This document shows positions 52,996 through 60,809 of a DNA stretch of 64,000 nucleotides, one piece after another. The stretch spans positions 1 through 64,000 of the forward strand of contig NZ_JMLE01000002.1 of NCBI RefSeq assembly GCF_000685965.1. The letters are read 5' to 3'. How positions within the stretch are numbered: the stretch's first letter is position 1; every line of letters starts with the position of its first letter. The notes below the pieces were generated by a model. That model saw only the letters and a list, made by a program, of their open reading frames with translations, was not told the origin of the DNA and searched no databases. Made by a program: the position numbers and the translations under genes. Source of the stretch: Arthrobacter sp. UNC362MFTsu5.1. GTDB lineage: Bacteria > Actinomycetota > Actinomycetes > Actinomycetales > Micrococcaceae.

Positions 52996-54216
52996 CTAGT
53001 TCCCCTGGTACCTGCTCAGGAAGTCCCCCATGCGCCCGACAGCCTCTTCGATGTCCTTCACGTTCGGAAGCGTGACCATCCGGAAGTGGTCCGGCCGTAC
53101 CCAGTTGAAGGCACGTCCGTGGGAAACGAGGATCTTCTGCTCTCGGAGCAGGTCCAGGACGAACTTTTCGTCGTCGCGGATGTGGAAGACCTCCGGATCC
53201 AGTTTCGGGAACAGGTACAGCGCGCCCCTGGCCTGCTGGGTGCTGACGCCGGGGATGGCGTTGAGCATGTCATAAGCTTTGTTCCGCTGTTCCAGCAGCC
53301 GTCCGCCGGGCAGGATCAGATCGTTGATGCTCTGGTATCCGCCCAGTGCAGTCTGGATGGCATGCTGGGCAGGCACGTTGGCACACAACCGCATGTTGGC
53401 GAGCAGACTGATGCCTTCAAGGTAGTCGGCGGCATCCTTCTTGGGTCCCGAAATCGCCATCCAGCCGGCGCGGTACCCGCAGACACGGTATGCCTTGGAC
53501 AGGCCGCTGAAGGTCAGGCACAGAACGTCGTCGCCGGTAAGGCCTGCCAGGTTCACGTGAACGGCGTCCTCGTACAGGATCTTCTCGTAGATCTCATCCG
53601 CGAAAAGCACCAGCCCGTGCTTTTCAGCCAAGGCCACGATCTTCTTGAGGGTTTCCTCGGGGTACACCGCGCCGGTGGGGTTGTTCGGGTTGATCACCAC
53701 GATTCCCTTGGTCCGGGGGGTGATCTTGGATTCGAGGTCCTCCAGGTCCGGCTGCCAGCCGGACTCCTCGTCGCAGAGGTAGTGCACCGGCCGTCCGCTG
53801 GCCAGGGCCACGGAGGCGGTCCACAGCGGGTAGTCCGGTGTGGGGATCAGAACCTCGTCGCCGTCGTCGAGGAGGGCCATGAGCGACATGGTGATGAGCT
53901 CGCTGACACCGTTGCCGAGGTAGATGTCGTCCACGTGGATGTTCTGGATGCCGCGGGTCTGGTAGTACTGCGACACTGCGGTCCGGGCGGAAAATATGCC
54001 GCGGGAGTCGCTGTAGCCCTGGGCGTGCGGCAGGTGGCGGATCATGTCCACCAGGATGGCGTCCGGCGCTTCAAACCCAAACGGGGCCGGGTTTCCGATG
54101 TTCAGTTTAAGGATGCGGTGACCCTCTGCCTCCATCTGCTGGGCGGCCTGAAGAATCGGTCCACGGATGTCGTAGAGGACATTATGAAGCTTGGTGGACT
54201 GCTTGAATTCTGCCAT
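52996..54216 (-). CDS. Alanine-type aminotransferase (AlaA/AspC-like, class I)
   Basis: A 406-residue PLP enzyme of the AlaA/YfbQ group. KLNIGNPAPFGFEAPD near the N-terminus, NPNNPTGAVYP, ADEIYEKILYED and the PLP lysine in FSGLSKAYRVCGYRAGW are present. It most likely forms alanine from pyruvate and glutamate; M. tuberculosis calls its relative AspC. CATATT 6 nt before ATG 54216 is a possible leaderless -10. Confidence 0.9.
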   Translation of the reverse strand: MAEFKQSTKLHNVLYDIRGPILQAAQQMEAEGHRILKLNIGNPAPFGFEAPDAILVDMIRHLPHAQGYSDSRGIFSARTAVSQYYQTRGIQNIHVDDIYLGNGVSELITMSLMALLDDGDEVLIPTPDYPLWTASVALASGRPVHYLCDEESGWQPDLEDLESKITPRTKGIVVINPNNPTGAVYPEETLKKIVALAEKHGLVLFADEIYEKILYEDAVHVNLAGLTGDDVLCLTFSGLSKAYRVCGYRAGWMAISGPKKDAADYLEGISLLANMRLCANVPAQHAIQTALGGYQSINDLILPGGRLLEQRNKAYDMLNAIPGVSTQQARGALYLFPKLDPEVFHIRDDEKFVLDLLREQKILVSHGRAFNWVRPDHFRMVTLPNVKDIEEAVGRMGDFLSRYQGN

Positions 54217-54277
54217 CCATCAAATATGCCATATGGAGGATGTACTTCAGCTGAGACTTGACTCACACAAGGAACAA

Positions 54278-54321
54278 CGACGGCGGCTGCCGGACCTTGT
54301 GAGGTCCGGCAGCCGCCGTCG
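54278..54321. terminator. 20-bp terminator ending the osmoprotectant operon
   Basis: Stem 54278-54297 with 54302-54321, loop TGTG. It lies 50 bp beyond the binding-protein stop and separates the operon from the aminotransferase gene. Confidence 0.85.
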
Positions 54322-54370
54322 GGCCGGGCTGTTCAGCCTGCGTTACTTCACTGCTGTTACCCGGCCGGTG

Positions 54371-55327
54371 TTACTTGACCAGGCCCTTGTCCTTGAGCCA
54401 GGCCGCTGCTGCGTCCTTCGGGTTCTGCTTCTGGGTGCCGCTGACCGCACGGTTGAGGTTGATCAGGTCTTCCGTGGTGAGGATCTTGGACACCGAGTTG
54501 AGCGCTTCGTTGGCCTTGTCCGTCATCTTGGCCTTGTTGTACAGCGGCAGTACCTGCTGGGCGATGAAGTTGTTCTTCGGGTCGTCCAGGACCACCAGGT
54601 CATTGTCGGCAATGGCCGGCGTGGTGGTGTAGATGTCCGCGACCTGGACCTGGTCCTCCAGGAGTGCCTTGACGGTGATGGGTCCGCCGCCGTCGCTGAA
54701 CGGTTCCAGCTTCTTGGGCTCGCAGCTGTAGTTCTTCTTCAGCCCGGGCAGGCCGTAGGCGCGCTCGGCAAAGGTGGCCGGAGCTCCCACGACCAGTTCG
54801 CTGCAGACCTTGGCGAGGTCCTCTATGGACTTGAGCTGGTACTTTTCCGCCGTCGCCTTGGTCACCACCATGGCGTCCTTGTCCTCAGCCTTGGACGGCT
54901 CCAGGACCGCAAGTCCCTCCGGCAGCTTGCCCGGAAGCGCCTTGAAGATGTCTTCCGCCGAGACCTCGGTGGCGCCCTTGTTCACATGCAGCAGGAGGTT
55001 GCCGCTGTAATCGGGAATGATGTCCACGGAGCCGTCCTGGACCGCTTTGAAGTACACCTCCCGCGAGCCGATGTTGGGCTTGGTGCTTGCGGTGACGCCG
55101 GCTGCGTTCAACGCGCCGGCATACACCTCCGCGATGATCTGGCTCTCCGGGAAGTCCGCGGATCCGATCACCAGTGCGGAACCAGAGCCCGAACCGCCCG
55201 TCGCGGGCGCGCTTCCCAGCGGATCGGATCCGCCGCCGCATGCGGACAGCGCCAGGGCAAGTCCGACGCCGACGGCCAGGCCGCCGAACGCGCGGCGGCC
55301 CAGAATACTAGGGTGGGTTTCCTTCAT
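54371..55327 (-). CDS. Osmoprotectant ABC transporter, substrate-binding lipoprotein (OpuCC/OpuAC family)
   Basis: A 318-residue glycine betaine/choline-type binding protein. Lipobox LSAC, Gly/Ser linker, then VIGSADFPESQIIAEVYAGAL, GSVDIIPDYSGNLLLHV and VQVADIYTTTPAIADNDLVVLDD, typical of the OpuC class. ATG 55327 overlaps the permease stop as ATGA. Last gene of a four-gene operon in which the ATPase is first. Betaine, carnitine or choline are plausible ligands. Confidence 0.92.
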   Translation of the reverse strand: MKETHPSILGRRAFGGLAVGVGLALALSACGGGSDPLGSAPATGGSGSGSALVIGSADFPESQIIAEVYAGALNAAGVTASTKPNIGSREVYFKAVQDGSVDIIPDYSGNLLLHVNKGATEVSAEDIFKALPGKLPEGLAVLEPSKAEDKDAMVVTKATAEKYQLKSIEDLAKVCSELVVGAPATFAERAYGLPGLKKNYSCEPKKLEPFSDGGGPITVKALLEDQVQVADIYTTTPAIADNDLVVLDDPKNNFIAQQVLPLYNKAKMTDKANEALNSVSKILTTEDLINLNRAVSGTQKQNPKDAAAAWLKDKGLVK

Positions 55328-56070
55328 GATCTACCTCCTTGAACAACAGGCTCCGCGGACACGGGGTCTGTGAGATCAGCCGGTGCCTGCTGGCTCCGGC
55401 GTGGCGTGTCAGAGGATCCCCGGGACAGGAAGAGCCTCTGGAAAACAGCGAGCAGCAGATCGACGGCAATGGCCAGTGCTGCTATCAGCAGCGAGCCGCC
55501 GAGCATCTGCGGAAAATCGGAGAGCACCAGGCCGTCGAAGAGGTACCGGCCCAGGCCGCCGAGGTTGATGTACGCCACCACTGAAACGGTGGCGATGACC
55601 TGGAGCACGCCGGTCCTGAAGCCGCCGAACATCACGGCCAGGGCATTGGGAAATTCGGCGCGGAACAGCACCTGCAGTTCGGTCATGCCCATGGCGCGGG
55701 CCGCATCCACGACGTTCCGGTCCACGCTGGCAATGCCGGCATACGTGCCTGCGAGCAGCGGAGGCACGGTCAGAATCACGAGGGCCCAGATGGGAGGCAT
55801 CAGTCCGATGCCGGCCAGGAGGACGAAGAGTGTCAGCAGGCCGAGGGTGGGCAGTGCCCGGAGAGCCCCGGCCAGCGCGACAACCGCCACCCGGCCGCGG
55901 CCGGTATGGCCGACATAGAGGCCGATGGGGACGGCTATCGCCGTGGCGATGAGCATCACGAGACCCGTGTACTGGAGGTGCTCGGCCAGCCGGACGGGAA
56001 TGCCGGTGCTTCCGGACCAGTGCAGGGGATCGCCCAGCCACGCAAAAGTGTCGGTGAAGACGTTGCTCAT
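55324..56070 (-). CDS. Osmoprotectant ABC transporter, permease
   Basis: A 248-residue OpuCB/CD-type permease with about six helices and EAA loop AARAMGMTELQVLFRAEFPNA. It overlaps both neighbours by 4 nt. ATG 56070 begins MSNVFTDTFAWLGDPLHW. It pairs with the other permease of the operon. Confidence 0.92.
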   Translation of the reverse strand: MSNVFTDTFAWLGDPLHWSGSTGIPVRLAEHLQYTGLVMLIATAIAVPIGLYVGHTGRGRVAVVALAGALRALPTLGLLTLFVLLAGIGLMPPIWALVILTVPPLLAGTYAGIASVDRNVVDAARAMGMTELQVLFRAEFPNALAVMFGGFRTGVLQVIATVSVVAYINLGGLGRYLFDGLVLSDFPQMLGGSLLIAALAIAVDLLLAVFQRLFLSRGSSDTPRRSQQAPADLTDPVSAEPVVQGGRS

Positions 56071-56777
56071 GCGGAGGCACCCCCGGTCCGGACATCCGAC
56101 AGCCGCTCGGCCGCCGACGGGAGGCCTGCTTTGTCCGTTTTGGCCACGGCCCTGGTCCACGGCGTCAGGAGTCGCTCCAGGAGCACCAGAAAGGCATCCA
56201 TCACCAGTGCCAGCACCAGGATGGCAATGATCCCGACCAGCACCTCGGTAATAAAGCCCCGTTGGAGGCCGGACGTGAACAGCATCCCGAGGTTTCCAAT
56301 GCCCAGGAGGGCGGCCACGCTTACCAGCGAGATGTTGCTGACGGACACAACCCTCAGGCCGGCGAAAAGCACCGGAAGGGACAACGGCAGGTCAATTTGC
56401 AGGAAACGCGCGGCGGGCTTGAACCCCATCGCAACGGCCGCCTGGCGGAGGTCTTCATCCACGGAGTCGAAGGCGTCGAGTGCGGCCCGCACCAGCAGCG
56501 CCACCGCGTAGATGGTCAGGGCGACGATCACGTTCAGCGGGTCCAGGACCCTGGTCCCCAGGATTGAGGGCAGGATGATGAACAAGGCAAGGGACGGGAC
56601 CGTGTAGAGCAGGGACGTCGCCGTCACCACCACGGAACGCAGGGTCCGGTTTTGCCGGGCAAACTGTGCCAGCGGGATGGAGAGCAGCAAACCGAACACC
56701 ATGGGCAGGATGGCCAGCACCAGGTGCTGACCTGCCAGTTCGAACACCCTCCCGCTGTTGGCCAGGAACCATTCCAT
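56067..56777 (-). CDS. Osmoprotectant ABC transporter, permease
   Basis: A 236-residue OpuCB/CD-type permease: EWFLANSGRVFELAGQHLVLA start, EAA loop AAVAMGFKPAARFLQIDLPLS. Its ATG shares one base with the ATPase stop (TGATG). It is tightly coupled within the operon. Confidence 0.92.
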   Translation of the reverse strand: MEWFLANSGRVFELAGQHLVLAILPMVFGLLLSIPLAQFARQNRTLRSVVVTATSLLYTVPSLALFIILPSILGTRVLDPLNVIVALTIYAVALLVRAALDAFDSVDEDLRQAAVAMGFKPAARFLQIDLPLSLPVLFAGLRVVSVSNISLVSVAALLGIGNLGMLFTSGLQRGFITEVLVGIIAILVLALVMDAFLVLLERLLTPWTRAVAKTDKAGLPSAAERLSDVRTGGASA

Positions 56778-57877
56778 CAGAGGGCACCCTGCCGGACCAG
56801 CCGTGCCGATTCGATGACAGCAAGCACTTCGTCCGCGCGGAGGACACCGGCAAGCCTGCCGTCCGCGTCGACTGCGACGCCCAAGCCCGACGGCGACGAC
56901 AGCGCCGCGTCAAGAGCCCGCCGGAGCGTCTCCCCTTTCCGGAACAGCGAGCCGCCGGGGATGAGCACGGAACCGGACCCCGGACTCGTCCAGCCCATCG
57001 GCCGGGAATCCGCATCAACCACGAGCGCCCAATCACTGCCTTCGAGTCCGGCCGTTCCGGACTCCAGGGCGCTGTGACTGACCGTTGGAACCTCATGGAG
57101 GATAACGGCATCGGACGGGCTGAACGCCAGGTGGCGGAACCCCCGGTCCTTACCCACGAAGGAGGCCACGAAGTCGTTGGCAGGGGCGCGGAGGATCTCC
57201 TCCGGCGTCGCGTACTGCGCCAGTTTGCCGCCGGTGGCGAAAACAGCGACCTTGTCTCCAAGCACGGTGGCTTCGTCAATGTCGTGCGTGACGAAAACGA
57301 TGGTCTTGGCCAGGTCCCGCTGCAGCCGGAGGAGCTCCTGCTGGAGTTCGTCGCGCACCACGGGATCCACGGCGCTGAACGGTTCGTCCATCAACAGCAC
57401 GGGCGGGTCTGCCGCGAGAGCCCGGGCCACGCCGACCCGCTGCTGCTGGCCGCCGGACAGCTGCGACGGGTACCGCTTTCCCAGCACCGAAGCCAGCCCG
57501 ACGACGTCGAGCAGTTCCTCGGCGCGCTTGCGCGACTCAGATTTGGAGACCCCGTTGAGCCGCGGGACCGTGGCGATGTTGTCCAGCACTGAGCGGTGCG
57601 GCATCAGGCCGGAGGACTGCATCACATACCCCATGGACCGCCTCAGCTGCGCGGCAGGCACTGACGTGACATCCTTCCCGTCCACCGTGATGGTGCCCGA
57701 CGTGGGCTCCACCATGCGGTTGATCATCCGCAGGGAAGTGGTCTTCCCGCAGCCCGACGGACCCACAAAAACCGTGATGGAGCCTTTGTCGATGGACATG
57801 GTCAGGTTGTCCACGGCCGGCTGCCCGCTCTGGTACTGCTTGGTGACGCTCTGGAATTCGATCATGGCTTCAGCCAT
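56777..57877 (-). CDS. Osmoprotectant ABC transporter, ATP-binding protein with CBS-like tail
   Basis: A 366-residue OpuCA-type ATPase: Walker A GPSGCGKTT, signature [15 protein letters not shown], Walker B VLLMDEPFSAVDP, switch THDIDEA. The C-terminal ~100 residues form a degenerate CBS pair (LRRALDAALSSPSGLGVAVD, DGRLAGVLRADEVLAVIE), the module that senses ionic strength or c-di-AMP in relatives. First gene of the operon, with a promoter and palindrome just upstream. Confidence 0.93.
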   Translation of the reverse strand: MAEAMIEFQSVTKQYQSGQPAVDNLTMSIDKGSITVFVGPSGCGKTTSLRMINRMVEPTSGTITVDGKDVTSVPAAQLRRSMGYVMQSSGLMPHRSVLDNIATVPRLNGVSKSESRKRAEELLDVVGLASVLGKRYPSQLSGGQQQRVGVARALAADPPVLLMDEPFSAVDPVVRDELQQELLRLQRDLAKTIVFVTHDIDEATVLGDKVAVFATGGKLAQYATPEEILRAPANDFVASFVGKDRGFRHLAFSPSDAVILHEVPTVSHSALESGTAGLEGSDWALVVDADSRPMGWTSPGSGSVLIPGGSLFRKGETLRRALDAALSSPSGLGVAVDADGRLAGVLRADEVLAVIESARLVRQGAL

Positions 57878-57927
57878 TTCCGGGCTTACCTAACTGTTGG
57901 CGGCAACATCGGACGGTCAGGCCAAAG

Positions 57928-57957
57928 ATCATAAGGTTACTGATATTCGGCAGTAAA
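57928..57957 (-). promoter_or_regulatory. Promoter of the osmoprotectant operon
   Basis: On the minus strand TTTACT (57957-57952), an 18-nt spacer, and TATGAT (57933-57928). It is the best vegetative promoter match in the window, about 50 bp before ATG 57877. Confidence 0.6.
57937..57956. promoter_or_regulatory. Operator candidate TTACTG-N8-CAGTAA
   Basis: A perfect 6-bp inverted repeat lying between the -35 and -10 elements above, overlapping the -35. Binding here would repress the operon. The regulator is not in the window. Confidence 0.5.
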
Positions 57958-58124
57958 GCAGTTAATAGACAGCGTAACCAGCGGCCCCGGCAAAGTCAGC
58001 GGTGCCGCGGCTACCGTAAGCATTCGGTAACCTACGCCGTTTGGATGGGCGGCGGCGGCACCGGACTGTGATTCCGCGCTCAATCCCCGCCGCCGACCCT
58101 CCCCCGCCGGTCAACCGCCGTGCG

Positions 58125-59285
58125 TCAACGGCGCTTCCGTTTCCCCTTTCCGTCCCCGACGGTGCGTTCGCGGGCCATTTCCTGTCCGTACCGCTCGGCT
58201 GCCCGCTGGCTCTTGCCCGCCACCACCACCTTCTGGTGCCACTCCCGCTGGTAGGCCCGCCGGGCTGCCGCGTCGTGCCGGCGGTTGAGTGCCGCCAACT
58301 CGCGCTGGAGCTTGAGGTAGCTTTCCCACCGGCGCATCTCGAGGGCTCCGTCGGCGAGCGCGGCCTGGACAGCGCAGCCCGGTTCCCGGTCATGGGCGCA
58401 ATCGGCGAAGCGGCAGCGGCCGAACAGCCCTTCGAGGTCGCCGAACATCTCGTCCATTCCGTCGTCCGCGTCAAAGAGCCCAAAGCCGCGCACGCCCGGG
58501 GTGTCCATGAGAACCGCTCCTCCCGGCAGCGGGACGAGCTCGCGCGCCGTGGTGGTGTGCCGGCCTTTGCCGTCGCCGGACCGTACCGGCCCGACGTCCT
58601 GGACATGGTGCCCGGCAAGGGCATTGATCAGCGTGGACTTTCCGGCGCCCGAGGGTCCCAGCAGGACGAGCGTTCCGCCCGCCGGCACATGTCCGAGCAC
58701 TTCGTCGAGGCCGTCGCCCTGTTCCGCCGAGGTGGTGACCACAGCAACGCCTGCTGCCTGCAGGATTACTTTTCCGACGACGTCGTCCGCGATGTCGGCA
58801 AGATCCGCTTTGGTGATGATCACCAGCGGAGTGGCCCCCGAATCCCACGCGGCCACGAGCGTCCGCTCCAAGCGGTTGTGGGTAAGGGGCCGGTCCACGG
58901 GGACCACCACTCCCACGACGTCCACGTTGGCACCGAGGACCTGGGCTTCCGAAGACGCCTCGAAGGCGCGTTTGCGGCTGAGCGCCGACTCGCGGGGCAG
59001 CACACCGATGACGGCGGGCTCCCCTGCTGCGTTGGCACCGAGCCATACCCAGTCACCGGTGGCCGGCACCTCGCCGCGGGCCGGGTAGGGCAGATGCCAC
59101 AGCTCCGCCGCGGCGGCGATGAGCACCCTGTTCCGGTCCACGCGGACCACCCGCCCCGGTTCCTCCCCGCCGGGCATGGGATGGGCGTCAAAAAGTGCTG
59201 CCGTCCGGGCCGTGAAACCGTAATCCACGGGACCGGCCAGCGGTGGAGCTGAGTTGGTGGTTGTTGAATTTGCTGTTGTTTTCAC
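58125..59285 (-). CDS. rsgA: Ribosome small subunit GTPase RsgA
   Basis: A 386-residue circularly permuted GTPase for late 30S maturation. An OB fold precedes G4 TKAD (158-161), then G1 GPSGAGKST (210-218) and G3 DTPG (261-264). The zinc motif is C291-x4-C296-x-H298-x5-C304. GTG 59285 is chosen because AGAGG lies 6 nt upstream; GTG 59321 would add 12 residues. The C-terminus ends in a basic KGKRKRR tail. Its 5' region contains tandem repeats and a possible small ORF. Confidence 0.92.
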   Translation of the reverse strand: MKTTANSTTTNSAPPLAGPVDYGFTARTAALFDAHPMPGGEEPGRVVRVDRNRVLIAAAAELWHLPYPARGEVPATGDWVWLGANAAGEPAVIGVLPRESALSRKRAFEASSEAQVLGANVDVVGVVVPVDRPLTHNRLERTLVAAWDSGATPLVIITKADLADIADDVVGKVILQAAGVAVVTTSAEQGDGLDEVLGHVPAGGTLVLLGPSGAGKSTLINALAGHHVQDVGPVRSGDGKGRHTTTARELVPLPGGAVLMDTPGVRGFGLFDADDGMDEMFGDLEGLFGRCRFADCAHDREPGCAVQAALADGALEMRRWESYLKLQRELAALNRRHDAAARRAYQREWHQKVVVAGKSQRAAERYGQEMARERTVGDGKGKRKRR

Positions 59286-59328
59286 TGGAAACCTCTGCTG
59301 AGGCCCCGTAGGCACGGACACGGGTGCG

Positions 59329-59376
59329 TGATTCAGGCGCTGCTTGATTAAGGCAGTGCTTGATTCAGGCAGTGCG
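59329..59376. repeat. 16-bp tandem repeat, three copies
   Basis: TGATTCAGGCGCTGCT, TGATTAAGGCAGTGCT and TGATTCAGGCAGTGCG lie end to end at 59329-59376, with a partial fourth (AATCAGGACGTGCG) after. They sit in the rsgA 5' region. Confidence 0.75.
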
Positions 59377-59378
59377 AA

Positions 59379-59453
59379 TCAGGACGTGCGTTTGGCCGGG
59401 GCAGGAATAATGACTTTGCTGGCGCGCCGGGCGCGCAGGAATATTGCAGTCAT
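59379..59453 (-). CDS. Possible 24-residue small protein upstream of rsgA
   Basis: ATG 59453 with GGAGG 8 nt upstream encodes 24 residues: MTAIFLRARRASK, then VIIPAPAKRTS. It is basic, with no Asp/Glu, and ends 3 nt from the tandem repeats and 93 bp before rsgA on the same strand. The strong ribosome site is the main evidence. It could be a leader peptide for rsgA, a small membrane-binding peptide, or chance. Confidence 0.35.
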   Translation of the reverse strand: MTAIFLRARRASKVIIPAPAKRTS

Positions 59454-59486
59454 CGTCTCCACCTCCCCGCTTCTGCCATGCCAACT

Positions 59487-59502
59487 GTCGAACCAGTTCG
59501 AC
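59487..59502. promoter_or_regulatory. 16-bp palindrome GTCGAACCAGTTCGAC
   Basis: Perfect 7-2-7 palindrome about 34 bp upstream of the small ORF start and 138 bp upstream of pirin. It resembles a LexA box except that the inner spacing is 2 rather than 4 bp. Confidence 0.4.
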
Positions 59503-59626
59503 GTCGGTCCGTCCGCTTCGCCGGACGCTTTTGCCGGCGGCGTTTCAAGGGTAAGCCGTCCGGCCACGGATTGGCTAGGGGTCCCGGCTCCAAAGTCCGG
59601 ACCTGCCCGTATTCCGCCATTGACCC

Positions 59627-59639
59627 TAGAGTTGATCCT
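59627..59639 (+). promoter_or_regulatory. Leaderless-type -10 of the pirin gene
   Basis: TAGAGT (59627-59632) plus 7 nt precedes GTG 59640. Confidence 0.5.
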
Positions 59640-60731
59640 GTGACGAACCTCGAAGTAAGCCCCAAGGAAGAACTGTGCCCGGCAGGACAGCCCGGAGGCT
59701 CCGCCGGAACCGGGCCGTGCCTGCAGTTGTGGCCGGCCCGGGAAGTCCCGCTCGGCGGGGTCCGGGCAATGAATGTCCTCCGCACCCTTCCGCAGCGTGG
59801 CCTCCCCACGGTGGGCGCGTGGTGCTTCCTGGACAGTTTCGGTCCGGACCGGGTGGCCATGTCCGTGCTGCCGCACCCGCACACCGGCCTGCAGACCGTG
59901 ACCTGGCCGCTCGCAGGCAACATCCGGCACCGTGACAGCGTGGGCAGCGACGTCATCGTGCGTCCGGGCGAGCTCAACATCATGACCGCGGGCCACGGGG
60001 TCTCCCACTCCGAGTTCGCTGTGCTGCCGGACCGGGCGTCCCGCACCGGGGCGAACGACATAGGGACGGACGACTCTGGGACGGCCGACACTGGGACCGC
60101 CGACGCCGGCACGGAAGTGCCGCTGCAGCGGGGCCTCCAGTTGTGGGTGGCCCTTCCGGACGGCGAGCGCCACCGTGCCCCGGCGTTCGAGCAGCACCGC
60201 GACCTCCCGGAAGTGACCGGAGATGGTTTCAGAGCAACCGTGATGGTGGGAACCTTCGCCGGAGTGGAGGCGCCGGCCACGATGTATTCCCCGATCGTCG
60301 GTGCGGACATCTCCTGCGCCGGATCCGTCGTCCTGCCGCTGGACCCGGAGTTCGAGCACGCGGTGCTGGTGCTCGACGGCGGCATCACCCTCGACGGGCA
60401 GGATGTGCCGCCGGGTCCGCTGGGCTACCTCGGCACCGGCCGCGGCTTCCTGGAAATCGAGGCGGCCCCCGGCACGCGCTTCATCCTGCTGGGCGGGGAA
60501 CCGTTCCAGGAGGAGCTGCTGATGTGGTGGAACTTCGTGGGCAGGACCCACGATGAAGTGGCCCAGGCGCGCCAGGACTGGGAGGACCAGGCCGATCTGC
60601 CGGACCAGGAGTCCGGGGGTTCCCGGTTCGGGCTGGTCCAGGGACACGGCCCTGCTGCGGGAGCCGAAGCCGGGCGCATTCCTGCTCCCCCGTTACCGGG
60701 CGTCCGGCTCCGGCCGCGCACCCGTTCCTGA
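59640..60731 (+). CDS. Pirin-family cupin protein
   Basis: A 363-residue bicupin. The metal site of the N-terminal cupin is complete: H79 and H81 in HPHTGLQTVTW, H123 and E125 in HGVSHSE. Pirins include quercetin dioxygenases and redox-sensing proteins. GTG 59640 is taken from the TAGAGT element; a longer frame from 59478 encodes Arg-rich non-pirin sequence. Residues ~142-159 are a repeat insert (GTDDS GTADT GTADA) not expected in the family. A hairpin overlaps the stop. Confidence 0.88.
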   Translation: MTNLEVSPKEELCPAGQPGGSAGTGPCLQLWPAREVPLGGVRAMNVLRTLPQRGLPTVGAWCFLDSFGPDRVAMSVLPHPHTGLQTVTWPLAGNIRHRDSVGSDVIVRPGELNIMTAGHGVSHSEFAVLPDRASRTGANDIGTDDSGTADTGTADAGTEVPLQRGLQLWVALPDGERHRAPAFEQHRDLPEVTGDGFRATVMVGTFAGVEAPATMYSPIVGADISCAGSVVLPLDPEFEHAVLVLDGGITLDGQDVPPGPLGYLGTGRGFLEIEAAPGTRFILLGGEPFQEELLMWWNFVGRTHDEVAQARQDWEDQADLPDQESGGSRFGLVQGHGPAAGAEAGRIPAPPLPGVRLRPRTRS

Positions 60732-60758
60732 CAGGCATCCGGACAGGAACGGGTGCGC
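60716..60758. terminator. 15-bp hairpin overlapping the pirin stop codon
   Basis: GCGCACCCGTTCCTG (60716-60730) pairs with 60744-60758 around a 13-nt loop. The TGA stop lies at the loop edge. Convergent with the kinase gene. Confidence 0.65.
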
Positions 60759-60784
60759 GCAGGGCCCAAGGTCCGAGGCCCGGG

Positions 60785-60805
60785 GGTCCGCGGTCCGCGG
60801 TCCGA
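60785..60805. repeat. GGTCCGC 7-bp tandem repeat
   Basis: Three consecutive GGTCCG(C/A) units, with a further single GGTCCG at 60770-60775, in the pirin-kinase gap. Confidence 0.5.
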
Positions 60806-60809
60806 AAGG

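Larger units (their letters stand above)
59286..59639. other. 354-bp divergent region between rsgA and pirin
   Basis: Contains the three-copy 16-bp tandem repeat, the 24-codon small ORF, a 16-bp palindrome and the pirin -10, each listed separately. Nothing else is recognisable. Confidence 0.6.

Noticed and set aside
59487..59502. LexA/SOS box
   Set aside because: The spacing between CGAAC and GTTCG is 2 bp, not the 4 bp of actinobacterial LexA boxes. Kept only as an unexplained palindrome.
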